Shown here in pieces: positions 19,701 to 29,871 of a stretch of 64,000 nucleotides of DNA; the first letter of the stretch is position 1, and each line of letters begins with the position of its first letter. Source of the stretch: Anthopleura xanthogrammica. Lineage: Eukaryota > Cnidaria > Anthozoa > Actiniaria > Actiniidae. The position numbers and the translations under genes were made by a program. The notes under the pieces were generated by a model. That model did not search any database. It was not told the origin of the DNA and saw only the letters and a program-made list of their open reading frames with translations. The stretch is from assembly GCA_964019055.1 (NCBI GenBank), contig OZ025212.1, positions 3,265,266-3,329,265 of the forward strand, in the 5' to 3' direction.

Positions 19701-22700
19701 TGGGTATGATAGAGATTATGGTAGAGACGTGGATTTGACGATGGATTTGAATGTAATGTTTTGCAGATCAGCGGTTTTGAAGGTAAAGAAACAGCGCCTG
19801 CGTACTTGCATACGAAGACTGTTTTATCTTCAAAGGATGAGCCAGAGGTAAATAGTTCACTCAAAAGTAGGGGCAACTGCCATCATTTAAAGGGGCACTT
19901 GGATGAAAATCGATGAAAATTGGAAATGCCTTGAAACTTGGTTAAACTTATCTATATGGCCCAATAGTAGCCAAGCAACATATTTTCTTCACAGTCAAAA
20001 TTTGCGGATAAAAATTATATATTCTTTTCAGCATCTAAATTGTGAGTAAATGACGTCATTTACTCAACCCTATTGTTCTTTTAGTTTTTAAACCAAAATT
20101 TCTCAACTGCGAGTGGCTCCCAGGCTAAACTTTTTGCCAATCTGGTTTTCATAATCATGATTGAGTCATATTATTCTTAAATACTTGAACTATTCGGACT
20201 TTCAAAATATGGGGCGTTTTCATCCAAGTGCCCCTTTAAGCCAAAGTTACTGGATAGCTACATTGAATTCGTTACCTACAAACTAACAACAACCCATCAA
20301 AACAACATACCAACGTGCAATAGACCAACCTACCCTAATGGAAGATTACAAAGATTGGCACCCAGTTTCCTATTCGCTCCTGTCAAGGACAATTCTTTAT
20401 TGATTGCTTATTATATTACAGCAATCCTGGAATAACGTGTCGTTTCAAGAATCGTATGAGGAAAAAGGTTTTGAAGAAGATGTTTTGACTCCAAAAGATA
20501 TCACATCCTTCTCCTATCAAATAGCTGCAGGAATGGTAAGGTGGCTCATGTACATGCATATACGCTGCTTTCTTACGACCCATAAAGCATTTCGATTTGG
20601 CTAATTTGCATCAAATTTGAAGGTACTTTGCATAGACACAATAGTTTTCATGTGCAGTGAAGGACAACAAGTTATTGTATCTATGCAAAGTGCCTCTCAA
20701 AGTTGAATCAAATGAGCCAAAGCCGAAATGCTTTATGGATCGTAAAAAAACAGTGAATATTATTCTTAATGCAATAGTAAATTTCAATCAACAATTGACT
20801 ATGGCGTCGTTCACATTTCAGGAATATCTTTCCAGCAAAGGATTCGTTCATCGTGATCTTGCTGCTCGTAATATTCTAGTGGCTGACAACAAACAAGTCA
20901 AAGTGTCCGATTTTGGACTGACACGTGACCTTTACGAGGAAAGCGCCTACAATGCTCGAGTACAGCGGAAACTGCCAATCAAATGGATGTCACCAGAAGC
21001 ACTGTATGACCAAGTCTTTACTACTGAGAGTGATGTGTACGTTACTGAATCATACGATTTATTGATACTAATATTATTAGAAGTTTAACATTTAAAATTT
21101 AAATCTCTCTAGTCGAATTAAGGAAAACAGAGGTGTGGCCAAGGTTACATTTTGTTGTATCAGTTTTAGTATAGGCACGAGCAACTGTGAGGGAGCCATC
21201 TAGGGGAGTCTTTCTAGGGGGTCGTTCAGTTCGTTTGTGTAGGCACGCGTGCCTTTTTGCCTAGAGGCAGCTACACCACTGGAGAAAAAGTGAAACCCTT
21301 TTTCCAATACCTTTGGCAAAATTCTAGCCCCATGGATTGGTAAATTGTTCTAATCCATTCCAGGACGGTTTAATTCTAGAGTAATCCGATGTCAGCAAAT
21401 GTTTCCTATTTCAAGTGACTCTAGTCTCAGGCCCAGTGCATCAAATCCAGCAAAAATAAAGGCTACCCATATAGTTTGCATAATTTTTCCCCCTTTTTTT
21501 TCAGGATCAAATTGCTTGACTAGCTAGGATGGAAAAGGGGTTGCAGGGGAATATTTTGAGAAAACTTATAGATTTTCTTCACTCAACAGATGGTCCTACG
21601 GTGTTGTGTTATGGGAGATGTTTACTTTGGGTAAGTGTAGAAGTCAATAACTAGAATCGACTCCTGGTAAGTGCTATACTGACAATGTATTAGCCTACCG
21701 AGTTTTAGGACAAAATTTATCTTATTTGGACATTACCTTATTTTTAGGTATGTATATTTCTACTCTTCTTGTTTATACTGTAGGGGGTGCTCCGTACCCT
21801 TCCATGTCTATACGGGAGCTGTATCGAGAACTACGCCGTGGTTACAGAATGGACAAACCGGATATGTGTTCTGATGAAATGTAAGTACGTTGGTTTATTA
21901 AGCATGATACAACCCTAGTTTTTATGCGGCTTCCTTTCTGAATTTGTTTGTAATTACTTTTTTCCTCTCACTTTATGTAATCTGGCTTGTAAACCTTTAC
22001 TTGTTAGAAATTAAAAAAAGAGGTTGGTGCGTAACAGATAAAACCTTGGTTGCCAAGTAACGAATAAAAAATTATCAATTTAAAAATAAGTTGTGATAAA
22101 AAGGTAAATTTTACACCGTAAAAAATAAGAAAGATCACTTACTGACGTTTCGGACGCTAGTCCTTCGTCCTTCTTCCTATTGGGTACTCATGATTTGAAA
22201 ATAACAATGTTTTCATTTTTACATGAATTCTTCGTCAACCAAATGAAAATTATTTTCTAATATATTTATATACGAAAGAGATCCGGACTACAAACAACAC
22301 AACATTTGAGTTAATGGTTAGCAACTCATGACGAAGATTATATTATAGTCAATTCTATCACTTAGAAGACTCTTCCCTACATTTTGACGAACCTTGCTCC
22401 AAAAATAAATATTACGTGCTTGAACTCCATTGTAGTTCTTAATGTTAGCTTCTTTGCAAAGTTGGCTTCGAGCGTGCGGATGGCATCAATTATATTCACT
22501 AAAACAGCACAGTTCTCGATCAAGCAGAGCGAATTTGCTAAATTTCATTTGATCGGTAATTAATGGTCTTAGTTATTCTTGGTTTTTCAGTTATAAAGTG
22601 ATGTCATATTGTTGGCAAGAAAACCCAATCGAGCGTCCAAAGTTCCCTGACCTTCGTCAAGGATTTGAAGAGCTTCTACAGGAAGATAGTCCATACATGG

Positions 22701-22801
22701 ACTTCAGTAATCTGGACAATAACAAAGAGTATTACCTGGTACCTTCTTTTAACAGCGCTGACGATAATGAAGACGGCTCGGTATCATCTTTACATCTGTA
22801 A
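16743..22801 (+). CDS. Receptor tyrosine kinase RTK-C, paralogue lacking Calx-beta
   Basis: Model join(16743..17532,18154..18298,18616..18851,19499..19683,19767..19847,20422..20535,20822..21036,21590..21630,21784..21880,22591..22801), 2115 nt, 704 aa; splice sites and phases all agree. Hydrophobic signal near 8-27; thrombospondin-1-type repeat about 31-75 ([13 protein letters not shown]); then a truncated EGF-like start (CSNGGT) that runs straight into a Thr/Ala/Ser stalk (about 95-262) encoded largely by CAA/CAG/ACA repeats; transmembrane helix about 270-291 followed by RYAKK; kinase from about residue 325 with [11 protein letters not shown], kinase insert, HRDLAARN (527-534), DFG (547-549), WMSPEAL. 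The exon-3 acceptor (ataaag before 18616) was chosen because it keeps frame and gives DNLELALDM, matching DNLGLEIEM in RTK-B. Predicted active plasma-membrane kinase. Relative to RTK-B, the Calx-beta and most EGF exons are missing. Orphan RTK; ligand unknown. Confidence 0.9.
17361..17532 (+). repeat. Coding CAA/CAG repeat tract of the RTK-C stalk
   Basis: An almost pure (CAACAG/CAACAA)n array in the ACA/GCA frame gives poly-Thr/Ala. It ends exactly at the exon donor (CAACAG then gtgaga). A Thr-rich segment of this kind is expected to be an O-glycosylated mucin-like stalk. Confidence 0.9.
19218..19315. mobile_element. TIR MITE, GCCGCCATGTTGGAAG family, copy in an RTK-C intron
   Basis: ATGGCCACCATGTTGGAAG and TTCCAAAATGGCGGCTATGA arms around CATTGAAAAATC. 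It occupies the same intron, in the same orientation relative to the gene and with the same flanks, as the copy at 8358-8455, so it predates the RTK duplication. Confidence 0.75.
19891..20235. mobile_element. piggyBac-like MITE
   Basis: Perfect terminal inverted repeats AGGGGCACTTGGATGAAAA, bordered on both sides by TTAA (19887-19890 and 20236-20239), the canonical piggyBac target. 345 bp, no ORF. Intron of RTK-C in the kinase-insert region. Confidence 0.8.
20562..20754. mobile_element. TIR MITE, CTTACGACCCATAAAGC family, copy 1
   Basis: The arms TTACGACCCATAAAGCATTT and GATTTGGCT..TTTG are mirrored by CCAAAGCCGAAATGCTTTAT. The inner CTTTGCATAGA/TCTATGCAAAG pair is also inverted. A left-half copy is at 37433-37560. 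Confidence 0.7.
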
Positions 22802-23762
22802 AACACGAACTCCAAATAGACCTTATTCGTTGTGGTGCAATGTTGTTCTCATTAGACCTTTTTGCTCTATCACTATTTTCGACTTCGTGCGCTTTAAGAA
22901 CAATAGGTGCATCAAAGATTGTACGAAATTTGAACATCTTTAGAATTTGAACAAAAGATACTCGTATTTCATTGTTGTTGAACAATAGTTGTAGTCAGGT
23001 CATAATTTCAGCATACGTAAGTGTTGTGCATTGGTATGGCCCGACTCGTTGTTATTTACAACAATGAAATACGAGCATTACAGACCATGTGTCATTCCCA
23101 AGAGTATCATTTCTTTGTTTAACAGTTGTGCACGAGAAGATACATAAATATGGATACAACTCAAACAAAGAATCTTAAATAAAGGTATAACATTTTAATT
23201 TCAGTTCAAAATAGCGTAAAATAGATTTTCAAATAATTATCATTCGTAGGGCACAGAGATATGTTTTGTTACTTCCTATCCTGTTGACTGTGTCTAAAGG
23301 AACTTTAACAAATGTTAATTAAACTTTGATTAATTTTTTACTTAATAATAATGTTTTTTCCATGTTTCCAATATTGATATCGGATAGTGTCATCGTTAAT
23401 CGATATCCATTCGGGGTTCATCGTGTGCTGGACATCGGAGGACTGATACTGAATCGCAGATTTGCTGGCGGAGTTTCTATAAAAAAAGCATCCAAATCAA
23501 CAACAAACTCATGGGTTTTGTTTTTCCTTTATATACCTTCATGCACTTCATTTCTCTACATTTCATGACTTGACAATGATGTTCAGCCAACGTCGAAACG
23601 TCGTCGATTTTAAGTGTTATGACATTTTATCGCAGAATTTTATAACCAATTTTTTAAAATTTATATCAATTATTTTCTCTTTCTATAGCAATCTGACCCT
23701 TTTTTAGATTTCCTTTTTGTTTCTTTATCAAAAACGATGTATTCATGAATGACATGACATGA
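22802..23762. other. Gene-free interval 3' of RTK-C
   Basis: Converging 3' side of RTK-C and of the small secreted precursor. It contains a fragment of the CAGACCATGTGTCATTC family (about 23081-23183) whose AATAAA at 23178-23183 could serve as a poly(A) signal. The 80-codon ORF at 23326-23568 has no recognisable features. Confidence 0.4.
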
Positions 23763-24035
23763 TTATTCTGTTTTGAATGGCTTGTATACTTCCCTTATAG
23801 CTCTTTCTCTTTTCCCATACCTTGCTATACTTTCCTCTCTCTCAGTTCTTACCTCGCTCATTTTGTTTCTTTTCCCATAAGGTGGTCCAGGTACAGGTAC
23901 AGGTGGAGCTCCAGGTCCAGGTACAGGTGTAGGTACAGGTACAGGTGCAGTACGTGTAGTACAACTCTTATCCACCAACACCAACAATCCAACAAACACC
24001 ATAATCAAGATTACAGCTTTCTTGTCACAGACCAT
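23763..24035 (-). CDS. Small secreted precursor with two YGKR sites (candidate neuropeptide)
   Basis: Single-exon 90-aa ORF: a basic N-terminus (MVCDKKA), a hydrophobic signal sequence (VILIMVFVGLLVLV, about residues 8-21), a Pro/Val/Gly-rich segment (PVPVPTPVPGPGAPPVPVPG), then GPPYGKR, a charged linker, IARYGKR and an acidic/basic tail. Gly followed by a dibasic Lys-Arg is the standard signal for prohormone-convertase cleavage and C-terminal amidation, so mature peptides ending PPY-amide and ARY-amide are predicted by inference. There is one cysteine, which argues against a disulfide-rich toxin. A TATATA motif lies about 215 bp upstream (near 24252). I match it to no named cnidarian neuropeptide family. 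A chance ORF is possible, since the VP/GP part coincides with a GGTACA hexamer repeat. Confidence 0.5.
   Translation of the reverse strand: MVCDKKAVILIMVFVGLLVLVDKSCTTRTAPVPVPTPVPGPGAPPVPVPGPPYGKRNKMSEVRTEREESIARYGKRERAIREVYKPFKTE
23880..23950. repeat. GGTACA/GGTCCA hexamer-like coding repeat
   Basis: Short imperfect hexamer repeats (GGTACAGGTACAGGTG...) encode the Pro-Val/Pro-Gly segment of the minus-strand precursor. Confidence 0.8.
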
Positions 24036-24379
24036 CTTTCTTGTCTTTTACTTTCTTGTCTTTTGTGATTTACTTCTCTTACTGGAATAGTGAACTCTGT
24101 TCCTCCTGCAATTCCTTTATAGCGATTTCACCTAAAATATGGATCGATATTCGATCACGCGATTAGTTACCGTCTCAGTTCTTTGCTTTCGGCACGTGTG
24201 CGGCACAAGTTAGTGGCCCACTTAAGCATCCACTCAGTTCTGTGTGACTACAATATATACATTCTTTCTTGTCATATCTTGACTTGTCCTTGGATATGGC
24301 CCGTCTCTTAAAAAAACAAAGCACAGCTAAAATAATGCGCTTTGCCGCTTGTTATTTTTCTTCTTTTTAATTTGATCTT

Positions 24380-26330
24380 CTTTGCTTCAATTCAAGTTCA
24401 TACTTCTTATTTTTTTCCCTTTTTTGCTGTTAAAAATTCATTTCAGACACTAGCGTAGGGAGGGGGGAACGGGGGGCACGTGCCCCCACCAAAATGTTTG
24501 GTAAATAGGTAATTGTTTGTCTTTTTCCCTTTTTTATTATTTTGGCCTCTTTTTCTTTTGTACTTGGCGCCCCCCCCCCCCCCCCCCCCCCCCCCACTTT
24601 TCGTAGAGAAAGTTTTATTCCCTATTTCGTCGTAAATATCGCGGGTTTTTTTTGTTTTTTATTTTGCTTCGGCGATTTTTAGTGGAGGTGCCCCCCAGAA
24701 CCTATAGGTCCTCGCTACGCCCCTGATTTCAGATCACCTTGAAAAATCGTGCTTATTTTCTTGTATAATAACAACTTTGTATGTAGATATAATGGATTTC
24801 AAGAAGTCCTCAAAATCGAACTTTTGAGTTGGTCTGAAATTTATGATTTTGACCAGACGTTCCTATATATCTGGGTTATAAAAAAAGGTGCTTCTTGATC
24901 TTCTTCTTCGTAGTGCATACTTCTTATTTTTTGCCCTTTTTTTGCTGTTAAAAATTCATTTCAGATCAACTTGAAAAATCGTGCTTATTTTCTTGTATAA
25001 TAACATATTTTTATGTAAATATAATAGATTTCAAGAAGTCCTCAAAATCGAACTTTTGAGTTAGTCTGAAATTCATGATTGTGACCAGGCCGTTCTGGCT
25101 CCATTGATGTGAAATTGGCAGATTTTGAGCCAAATTTTTCACATATTTTCGAATTTCCAGTTATTAATATATAAATAGAGATGAATCGAGTTTTTTTATT
25201 TGCTGTGATCATTCCCCTCAAAGTAGAGTCTGTGGTTTAGAGAGAAATTTGGGTGTCTTTCATGTGGACGTATCCTTATGTAAAAGGACCAGGAATACCT
25301 GGCCAAGGTCATGAATTTCATACCAACCGAAAGGTCCTCGAAATCGAGCTTTTGAGTTGGTCTGAAATTCATGATTTTGACCAGACGTTCCTATATATCT
25401 GGGTTATAAAAAAAGGTGCTTCTTGATCTTCTTCTTCGTAGTGCATACTTCTTATTTTTTGCCCTTTTTTTGCTGTTAAAAATTCATTTCAGATCACTTT
25501 GAAAAATTGTGCTTATTTTCTTGTATAATAACATATTTTTATGTAAATATAATAGATTTCAAGAAGTCCTCAAAATCGAACTTTTGAGTTGGCGTGAAAT
25601 TCATGATTTTGACCAGACGTTCCTATATATCTGGGTTATAAAAAAAGGTATTTCTTGATCTTCTTCTTCGTAGTGCATACTTCTTATTTTTTTCCCCTTT
25701 ATTTGCTGTTGAAAATTCATTTCAGATCAACTTGAAAAATCGTGCTTATTTTCTTGTATAATAACAACTTTTTATGTAAATATAATGGATTTCAAGAAGT
25801 CCTCAAAATCGAACTTTTGAGTTGGTCTGAAATTCATGATTTTGGCCAGGCCGTTCTGGCTCCATTGATGTGAAATTGGCAGATTTTGAGCCAAATTTTT
25901 CACATATTTGCTGTGATCATTCCCCTCAAAGTAGAGTCTGTGGTTTAGAGAGAAATTTGGGTGTCTTTCATGCAGACGTATCCTTATGTAAAAGAGCCAG
26001 GAATACCTGGCCAAGGTCATGAATACCAACCGAAAGGTCCTCAAAATCGAGCTTTTGAGTTGGCGTGAAATTCATGATTTTGACCAGACGTTCCTATATA
26101 TCTGGGTTATAAAAAAAGGTGCTTCTTGATCTTCTTCTTCATAGTTCATACTTCTTATTTTTTGCCCTTTTTTTGCTGTCGAAAATTCATTTCAGATCAA
26201 CTTGAAAAATCGTGCTTATTTTCTTGTATAATAACAACTTTTTATGTAAATATAATGGATTTCATCGAACTTTTGAGTTGGTCTGAAATTCATGATTTTC
26301 ACCGAGACGTTCCTATATACACTCGATTGC
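24380..26330. repeat. Complex tandem repeat, units of about 231 and 470-530 bp
   Basis: Five partial copies of a unit run from CATACTTCTTATTTTTT through AATTCATTTCAGATCA, CGAACTTTTGAGTTGG and CCAGACGTTCCTATATATCT to GATCTTCTTCTTCG. They start near 24400, 24910, 25440, 25672 and 26143. Two copies carry an extra segment of roughly 250-300 bp (CCGTTCTGGCTCCATTGATG...). No credible ORF. The first copy is interrupted by the hAT-like MITE at 24448-24725. Confidence 0.8.
24448..24725. mobile_element. hAT-like MITE inserted in a tandem repeat unit
   Basis: Ends CACTAGCGTAGGGAGG and CCTCGCTACGCCCCTG, 278 bp, with a 33-bp poly-C run. An exact 8-bp duplication ATTTCAGA lies on each side (24440-24447 and 24726-24733). 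Other copies of the host repeat carry one ATTTCAGA at this place, showing the empty site. Confidence 0.85.
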
Positions 26331-26451
26331 AGAAACGTTGTAGTATACATTTATACATATATACAAATACCTAACTAGATGCAAAAAACATTAAAAAAAT
26401 TAATAACTCTGTACCCATTGATGTATATCTCACATTTTGGCGGTATTATCA

Positions 26452-26645
26452 ATGGATTCTAATGAGAAATCGTTTGTTAAAAACCACCAACATGGCCGCG
26501 ATGACGTAACGTGCAATATCGAAGAATTGGTAACAAATTATTATCGTATTATACCCTACATGTAGAAGTCATTTTCAAACTAAACCGTCAGAGTTGATAG
26601 GCACTTGAACTAATAAAAGCAAACGATTCGAATCACAGATTCAGA
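26452..26645. mobile_element. Dispersed repeat, GACGGTTTAGTTTGAAAAT family, copy 1
   Basis: Nearly identical over about 190 bp to 29872-30066: ACCACCAACATGGCCGCG, GTGCAATATCGAAGAATTGG, CCTACATGTAGAAGTCATTT and AAACCGTCAGAGTTGATAGG in the same order. It shares its end with the long inverted repeat at 30900-31332. Confidence 0.7.
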
Positions 26646-26884
26646 AAGTAGGAGCCTTTCTAGAGACTTTCTATTTGAATAATTTTGAACCGTGACAGGA
26701 AGATTTTTTTCTGTATATATTTTCTGTGTGTCTTCTCCTTTTTCCCCCATTTCTTTTCAGCATGGCTGCTTATCACAGATATTAACTCAACATCCCCTAA
26801 AACAAAACAAAATTAAATTAAATTAAGAAAAAAAGCAAACTTGTTTGCTCTTTTTTTTCTTATTTTATCTTTCTTCTTTTCCTC

Positions 26885-27080
26885 CCCTCCTCCTCCTCCC
26901 CCTCCCCTTCATCCTCCTCCTCTTCTTCTTCTTCTTCTCCTCCTCCTTATTTTTCTTCTTCTTCTTCTTCTTTTTCTTCTTCTTCTTCTTCTTCTTCTTC
27001 TTCTTCTTCTTCTTCTTCTTCTTCTTCTTCTTCTTCTTCTTCTTCTTCTTCTTCTTCTTCTTCTTCTTCTTCTTCTTCTG
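26885..27080. repeat. (CTT)n microsatellite
   Basis: Pyrimidine-rich tract that becomes pure CTT over about 130 bp. Poly-Leu/Phe ORFs here are artefacts. It abuts the GPCR relic and may have replaced its 5' part. Confidence 0.95.
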
Positions 27081-27185
27081 TGAGATTTACCAAATGTAAA
27101 TTTACGAGATTTACTACGCTCAACAAACCATCCAGTACCTTTTCAATGGATTGGAATGGACTTCAGGAACGTTTGAAATGATATC

Positions 27186-27677
27186 TTATATAAGATGGCC
27201 TATTTTTTAACCTTTGTGGCTTTTTTCTGCTCGATTTTCAGTCTCGATGTGATCACATTTGACCCGCGATTCATGGCCGTTGTTTCCCCCCTTAAATACG
27301 AGTACTTTTCACGGTGGACAAAGCTTCCTCTGCCAGTTGTGTAGATAGCTTCTTTAGTCTTGCCTGTTCAGTTTGCTAACATTAAGATGGACATCAAGAA
27401 TTCCTTTAACAAAACCTACTGCACTTCATCCTCAGAAATTTCAGATGACACAATTATCATGATGTCCATTGGAAGTGTCCTCCCCAAGGCTGCCGTGATT
27501 ACTGTTTTTGCTATCATTGCCTATAAACTCTCGACAAGACGTGTCCCTGGTGAGCAAAGTGGTGCGGCTCAAAGACAAAACGAAGCACAAAGAACTGCCG
27601 AGAAGGTCACCCTCATAATCTATATAAATTTCATCAATCTATTTTCAAGTGCCATGTCTATCAGCGTTGAGATCTAA
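27186..27677 (+). pseudogene. Rhodopsin-class GPCR relic (TM3 to TM6), nonsense in TM4
   Basis: Read in one frame from about 27198: AYFLTFVAFFCSIFSLDVIT (TM3), FDPRFMAVVSPLK (DRY/DRF region with one extra codon), then PVV, a TAG stop and IASLVLP where TM4 normally has its near-invariant Trp (TGG to TAG). The frame continues through an extracellular-loop-2-like stretch with one Cys, TM5 (SVLPKAAVITVFAIIAYKL), the third-loop motif RRVPGEQSG..AQRQNEAQRTAEKV, and a degraded TM6. TM1-2 and TM7 are not found, and the CTT microsatellite lies upstream. The RRVPGEQ-type loop is, from memory, common among cnidarian orphan peptide/amine-like GPCRs. Most likely a dead, intronless copy. Confidence 0.65.
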
Positions 27678-27714
27678 ATATACTTTATATTTGTTCAGTT
27701 TGCTCCGTACCTAC

Positions 27715-27804
27715 CATCATCATCACTAATTGTCGACGAAGATCTTGACGAACCTGACGCACTTTTCGAGCTTGACGACGTACCCATGGTTTCTTTTCTG
27801 TGTT
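27715..27804 (-). CDS. Weak candidate exon, all frames open
   Basis: A good acceptor (tttcttccag) precedes 27804 and a donor (gtaggt) follows 27715. One frame reads MGTSSSSKSASGSS..SDDD, one is strongly basic (KKPWVRRQARKVRQVRQ), and a third ends in TAG at 27726, which would make a terminal exon in phase with 29393-29568. The sequence alone does not decide. Confidence 0.25.
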
Positions 27805-27927
27805 CTGGAAGAAAAAAATATTACAATAGTTCTATTAACAATTCCCGCCGCCATTTTGAAACACACATGGAAAAGAGGCTGAGGTTGAGTTGTCAGGTGA
27901 TATGAAGTATTCACCATTCAGTCCATA

Positions 27928-28041
27928 CATCGGTTCACATCGGTCAAAGACAAAGCATTCAAGCGGGGCTCCAAAGTAGTTTCAAAGGATTATGCAAATT
28001 TGATCCTTGACTAAATGCTTTGTGTTTGACCAGTGAACCGA
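27928..28041. mobile_element. TIR MITE, AACACAAAGCATTCAAGCGAG family, copy 2
   Basis: Ends CATCGGTTCAC..CGGTCAAAG and TTTGACCAGTGAACCGA, with the AAAGCATTCAAGCG / AAATGCTTTGTG arms shared with 15915-16046 and 57472-57590. Confidence 0.7.
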
Positions 28042-28259
28042 GAGAAAATATTATCTATGCTATTAAAATTATTGTCAGTGCGCATGCACTGCGTTTCCAT
28101 TTCGGACGCAGAAAAAAAACGCTTGTTTAAAGATTGATAATCTCCGGTCAGACTTGAAATCTTTTGCTAGACAACAACAGTATCCCTAAGTATCTAATAT
28201 ATTTTCAAGTCCGGATAAGACTTGCCTTTATAATAGCGAATGTCCACGAACTCGAAATT

Positions 28260-28346
28260 CTAGCACAAAGCATGATGGGAAACTGAGTCCTTAAGGTTTT
28301 CTGGCTCCTCTAAAAATTCATCTGACAATTTTTCCTTCGACGTTTT
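28260..28346 (-). CDS. Weak candidate terminal exon
   Basis: Follows a good acceptor (tatttccatag) and reads KTSKEKLSDEFLEEPENLKD...HHALC then TAG in one frame. The composition is charged and protein-like, but there is no family match and the phase does not fit the nearest upstream candidate exon. Confidence 0.2.
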   Translation of the reverse strand, partial: KTSKEKLSDEFLEEPENLKDSVSHHALC

Positions 28347-28989
28347 CTATGGAAATAACAGAGAATATATTTTCTGATATTTCCTTGGATTTCGATGTTC
28401 CATTTTTGCAGTTTCCCAGAGTGCTTTGTGAGCTTTGATGCTCTGAACCAATGAGGGGCATATGACGTAATAGATACAATAGATACTGGCTAGTGTTGCG
28501 CAATTTTTCAATTTTGTCGCAGAGGGGGAAAAACGAAGATAGTTTTAGACTGGTTTGCCACCGGCAACAGGAAAAGCTCGTTAATAGGTCATTTACTGCC
28601 ATCTTATGAAATGAGATTAGTTTGTTATTGAAAAAAATGACCCATTCATGCTTCTTCCGGCTTAGAGCATCAGTGTATCCTGACGGTCATCACATCAAGT
28701 ACATCACATGTGATACTCATGAGCATCTTGAAGTTTATCTTGGAATGAAGTAGATGACATCTTCGAACTACTTGATGGTCAAGAGATTTTATTGGAAGTA
28801 AACGTTTTGGCCTTGTTTGGCCTTCTTCAGTACTGTGTATTGACAAAACTCGGAGAGTTAAAAGATAAAAATACTACGCAAATATATTTATATACTAAAA
28901 AGAACAAAACGAAAAAATACAAAGAACTAAAAGAATAAAAACGTTGAAAAAATGATGGAATGTTGTATCTAGTATATGTTAAAAGGACG

Positions 28990-29325
28990 CTCAAAAATAC
29001 CGAGGTTAAAGTAAATCAATTGTTTCTGATGTGCTTAAGGGAGTCAGTTGAACTCTTGTCTTTTATTGAGCTTGGGGGAACGAGAGTATAAAGTTGTGCG
29101 CTTGCTCCAAAAATGCTCAACGAGTGTGAAGAAATCGGTCCACATTCTCTTGGGCCACAATTTGTTCAGTGGCAATGAATTCAAAATCCTCAAATGTGTG
29201 CTCGCTTGTGTTAAAAATGAATTGCCACCCCACAGACTACTTTGTTTGTTATCATAGCCGATTTGTGATTCCTAAATCTCACTTTGAACTTACTGGTAGA
29301 TCCAATGTATTGTAAAGAACACTTC
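28990..29325 (-). pseudogene. Decayed GIY-YIG endonuclease fragment of a retroelement
   Basis: Minus strand: QYIGSTSKFKVRFRNHKSAM, then (after a +1 frameshift near a TAA) SEHTFEDFEFIATEQIV, then a further break. QYIGS plus the spaced R..RF..H residues match the GIY-YIG nuclease domain found at the C-terminus of Penelope-like and some other retroelements. The downstream flank (28780-28850) has a GAAGAAGGCCAAACAAGGCC-type tail typical of such elements. At least two frame disruptions, so it is non-functional. Confidence 0.55.
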
Positions 29326-29392
29326 AGTTCATGTTATTAAATGAATCACGTTATCTGACGTACAGGAAATGTTCTGTTTGATGATATAGGAC

Positions 29393-29568
29393 CTGCCAGT
29401 AGAGGAAATAGAAAACTTAGGAGTGAGATTCCTTAGCAAAATTGTTGCAAAGGTCACATTTTCTGGAACAGCAAAAACTATAGCCGTAGTTCGAAGTATA
29501 GGTTTCGCAGTTCCAGAAGGCTTAGCTTTTGACAGGGTCTCCTTGAGATTTTCTAGGTCTTCTAAAAG
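29393..29568 (-). CDS. Candidate internal exon, coiled-coil-like
   Basis: Acceptor atcatcccag before 29568; the frame reads LLEDLENLKETLSKAKPSG.. and stays open to a gtccta donor after 29393. Phase 0 at its start matches the candidate exon at 30515-30657, giving KAFIKSIE-LLEDLENLKE. Unrecognised protein. Confidence 0.35.
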
Positions 29569-29871
29569 CTGGGATGATAGAATTAACAGGAAATAAATCA
29601 CTTAAAGTTGGACAAATTTGCCGAAGCGCAAATTAAATTGTCTCTAAAATCAACTTTCCGATATTTGGAAGTCTAGGATTAAAATCAACCACGAGATCTA
29701 GAGAATAAACAGTGCGTTTTGATTTTTCAGTAACGTAAGAGCCTCTCGACATTGATCACACTTTGTCGAATTCTATATATACCGAATCTCTAAAACTTTG
29801 ACACATTCGCGTTATATATTTATGAACGCATTCACAGAGTCAAATGATAAAGACATGGTGGCCATGTTGGT

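Noticed and set aside
19501..19851. Single 116-aa ORF reading through the 83-bp intron of RTK-C (and its equivalent in RTK-B)
   Set aside because: The read-through abandons the kinase frame after the RTNRHK residues; splicing at 19683/19767 restores a conserved frame ([11 protein letters not shown]), so the long ORF is accidental.
26841..27099. Poly-Leu and poly-Phe ORFs resembling a transmembrane protein
   Set aside because: Translation of the (CTT)n microsatellite.
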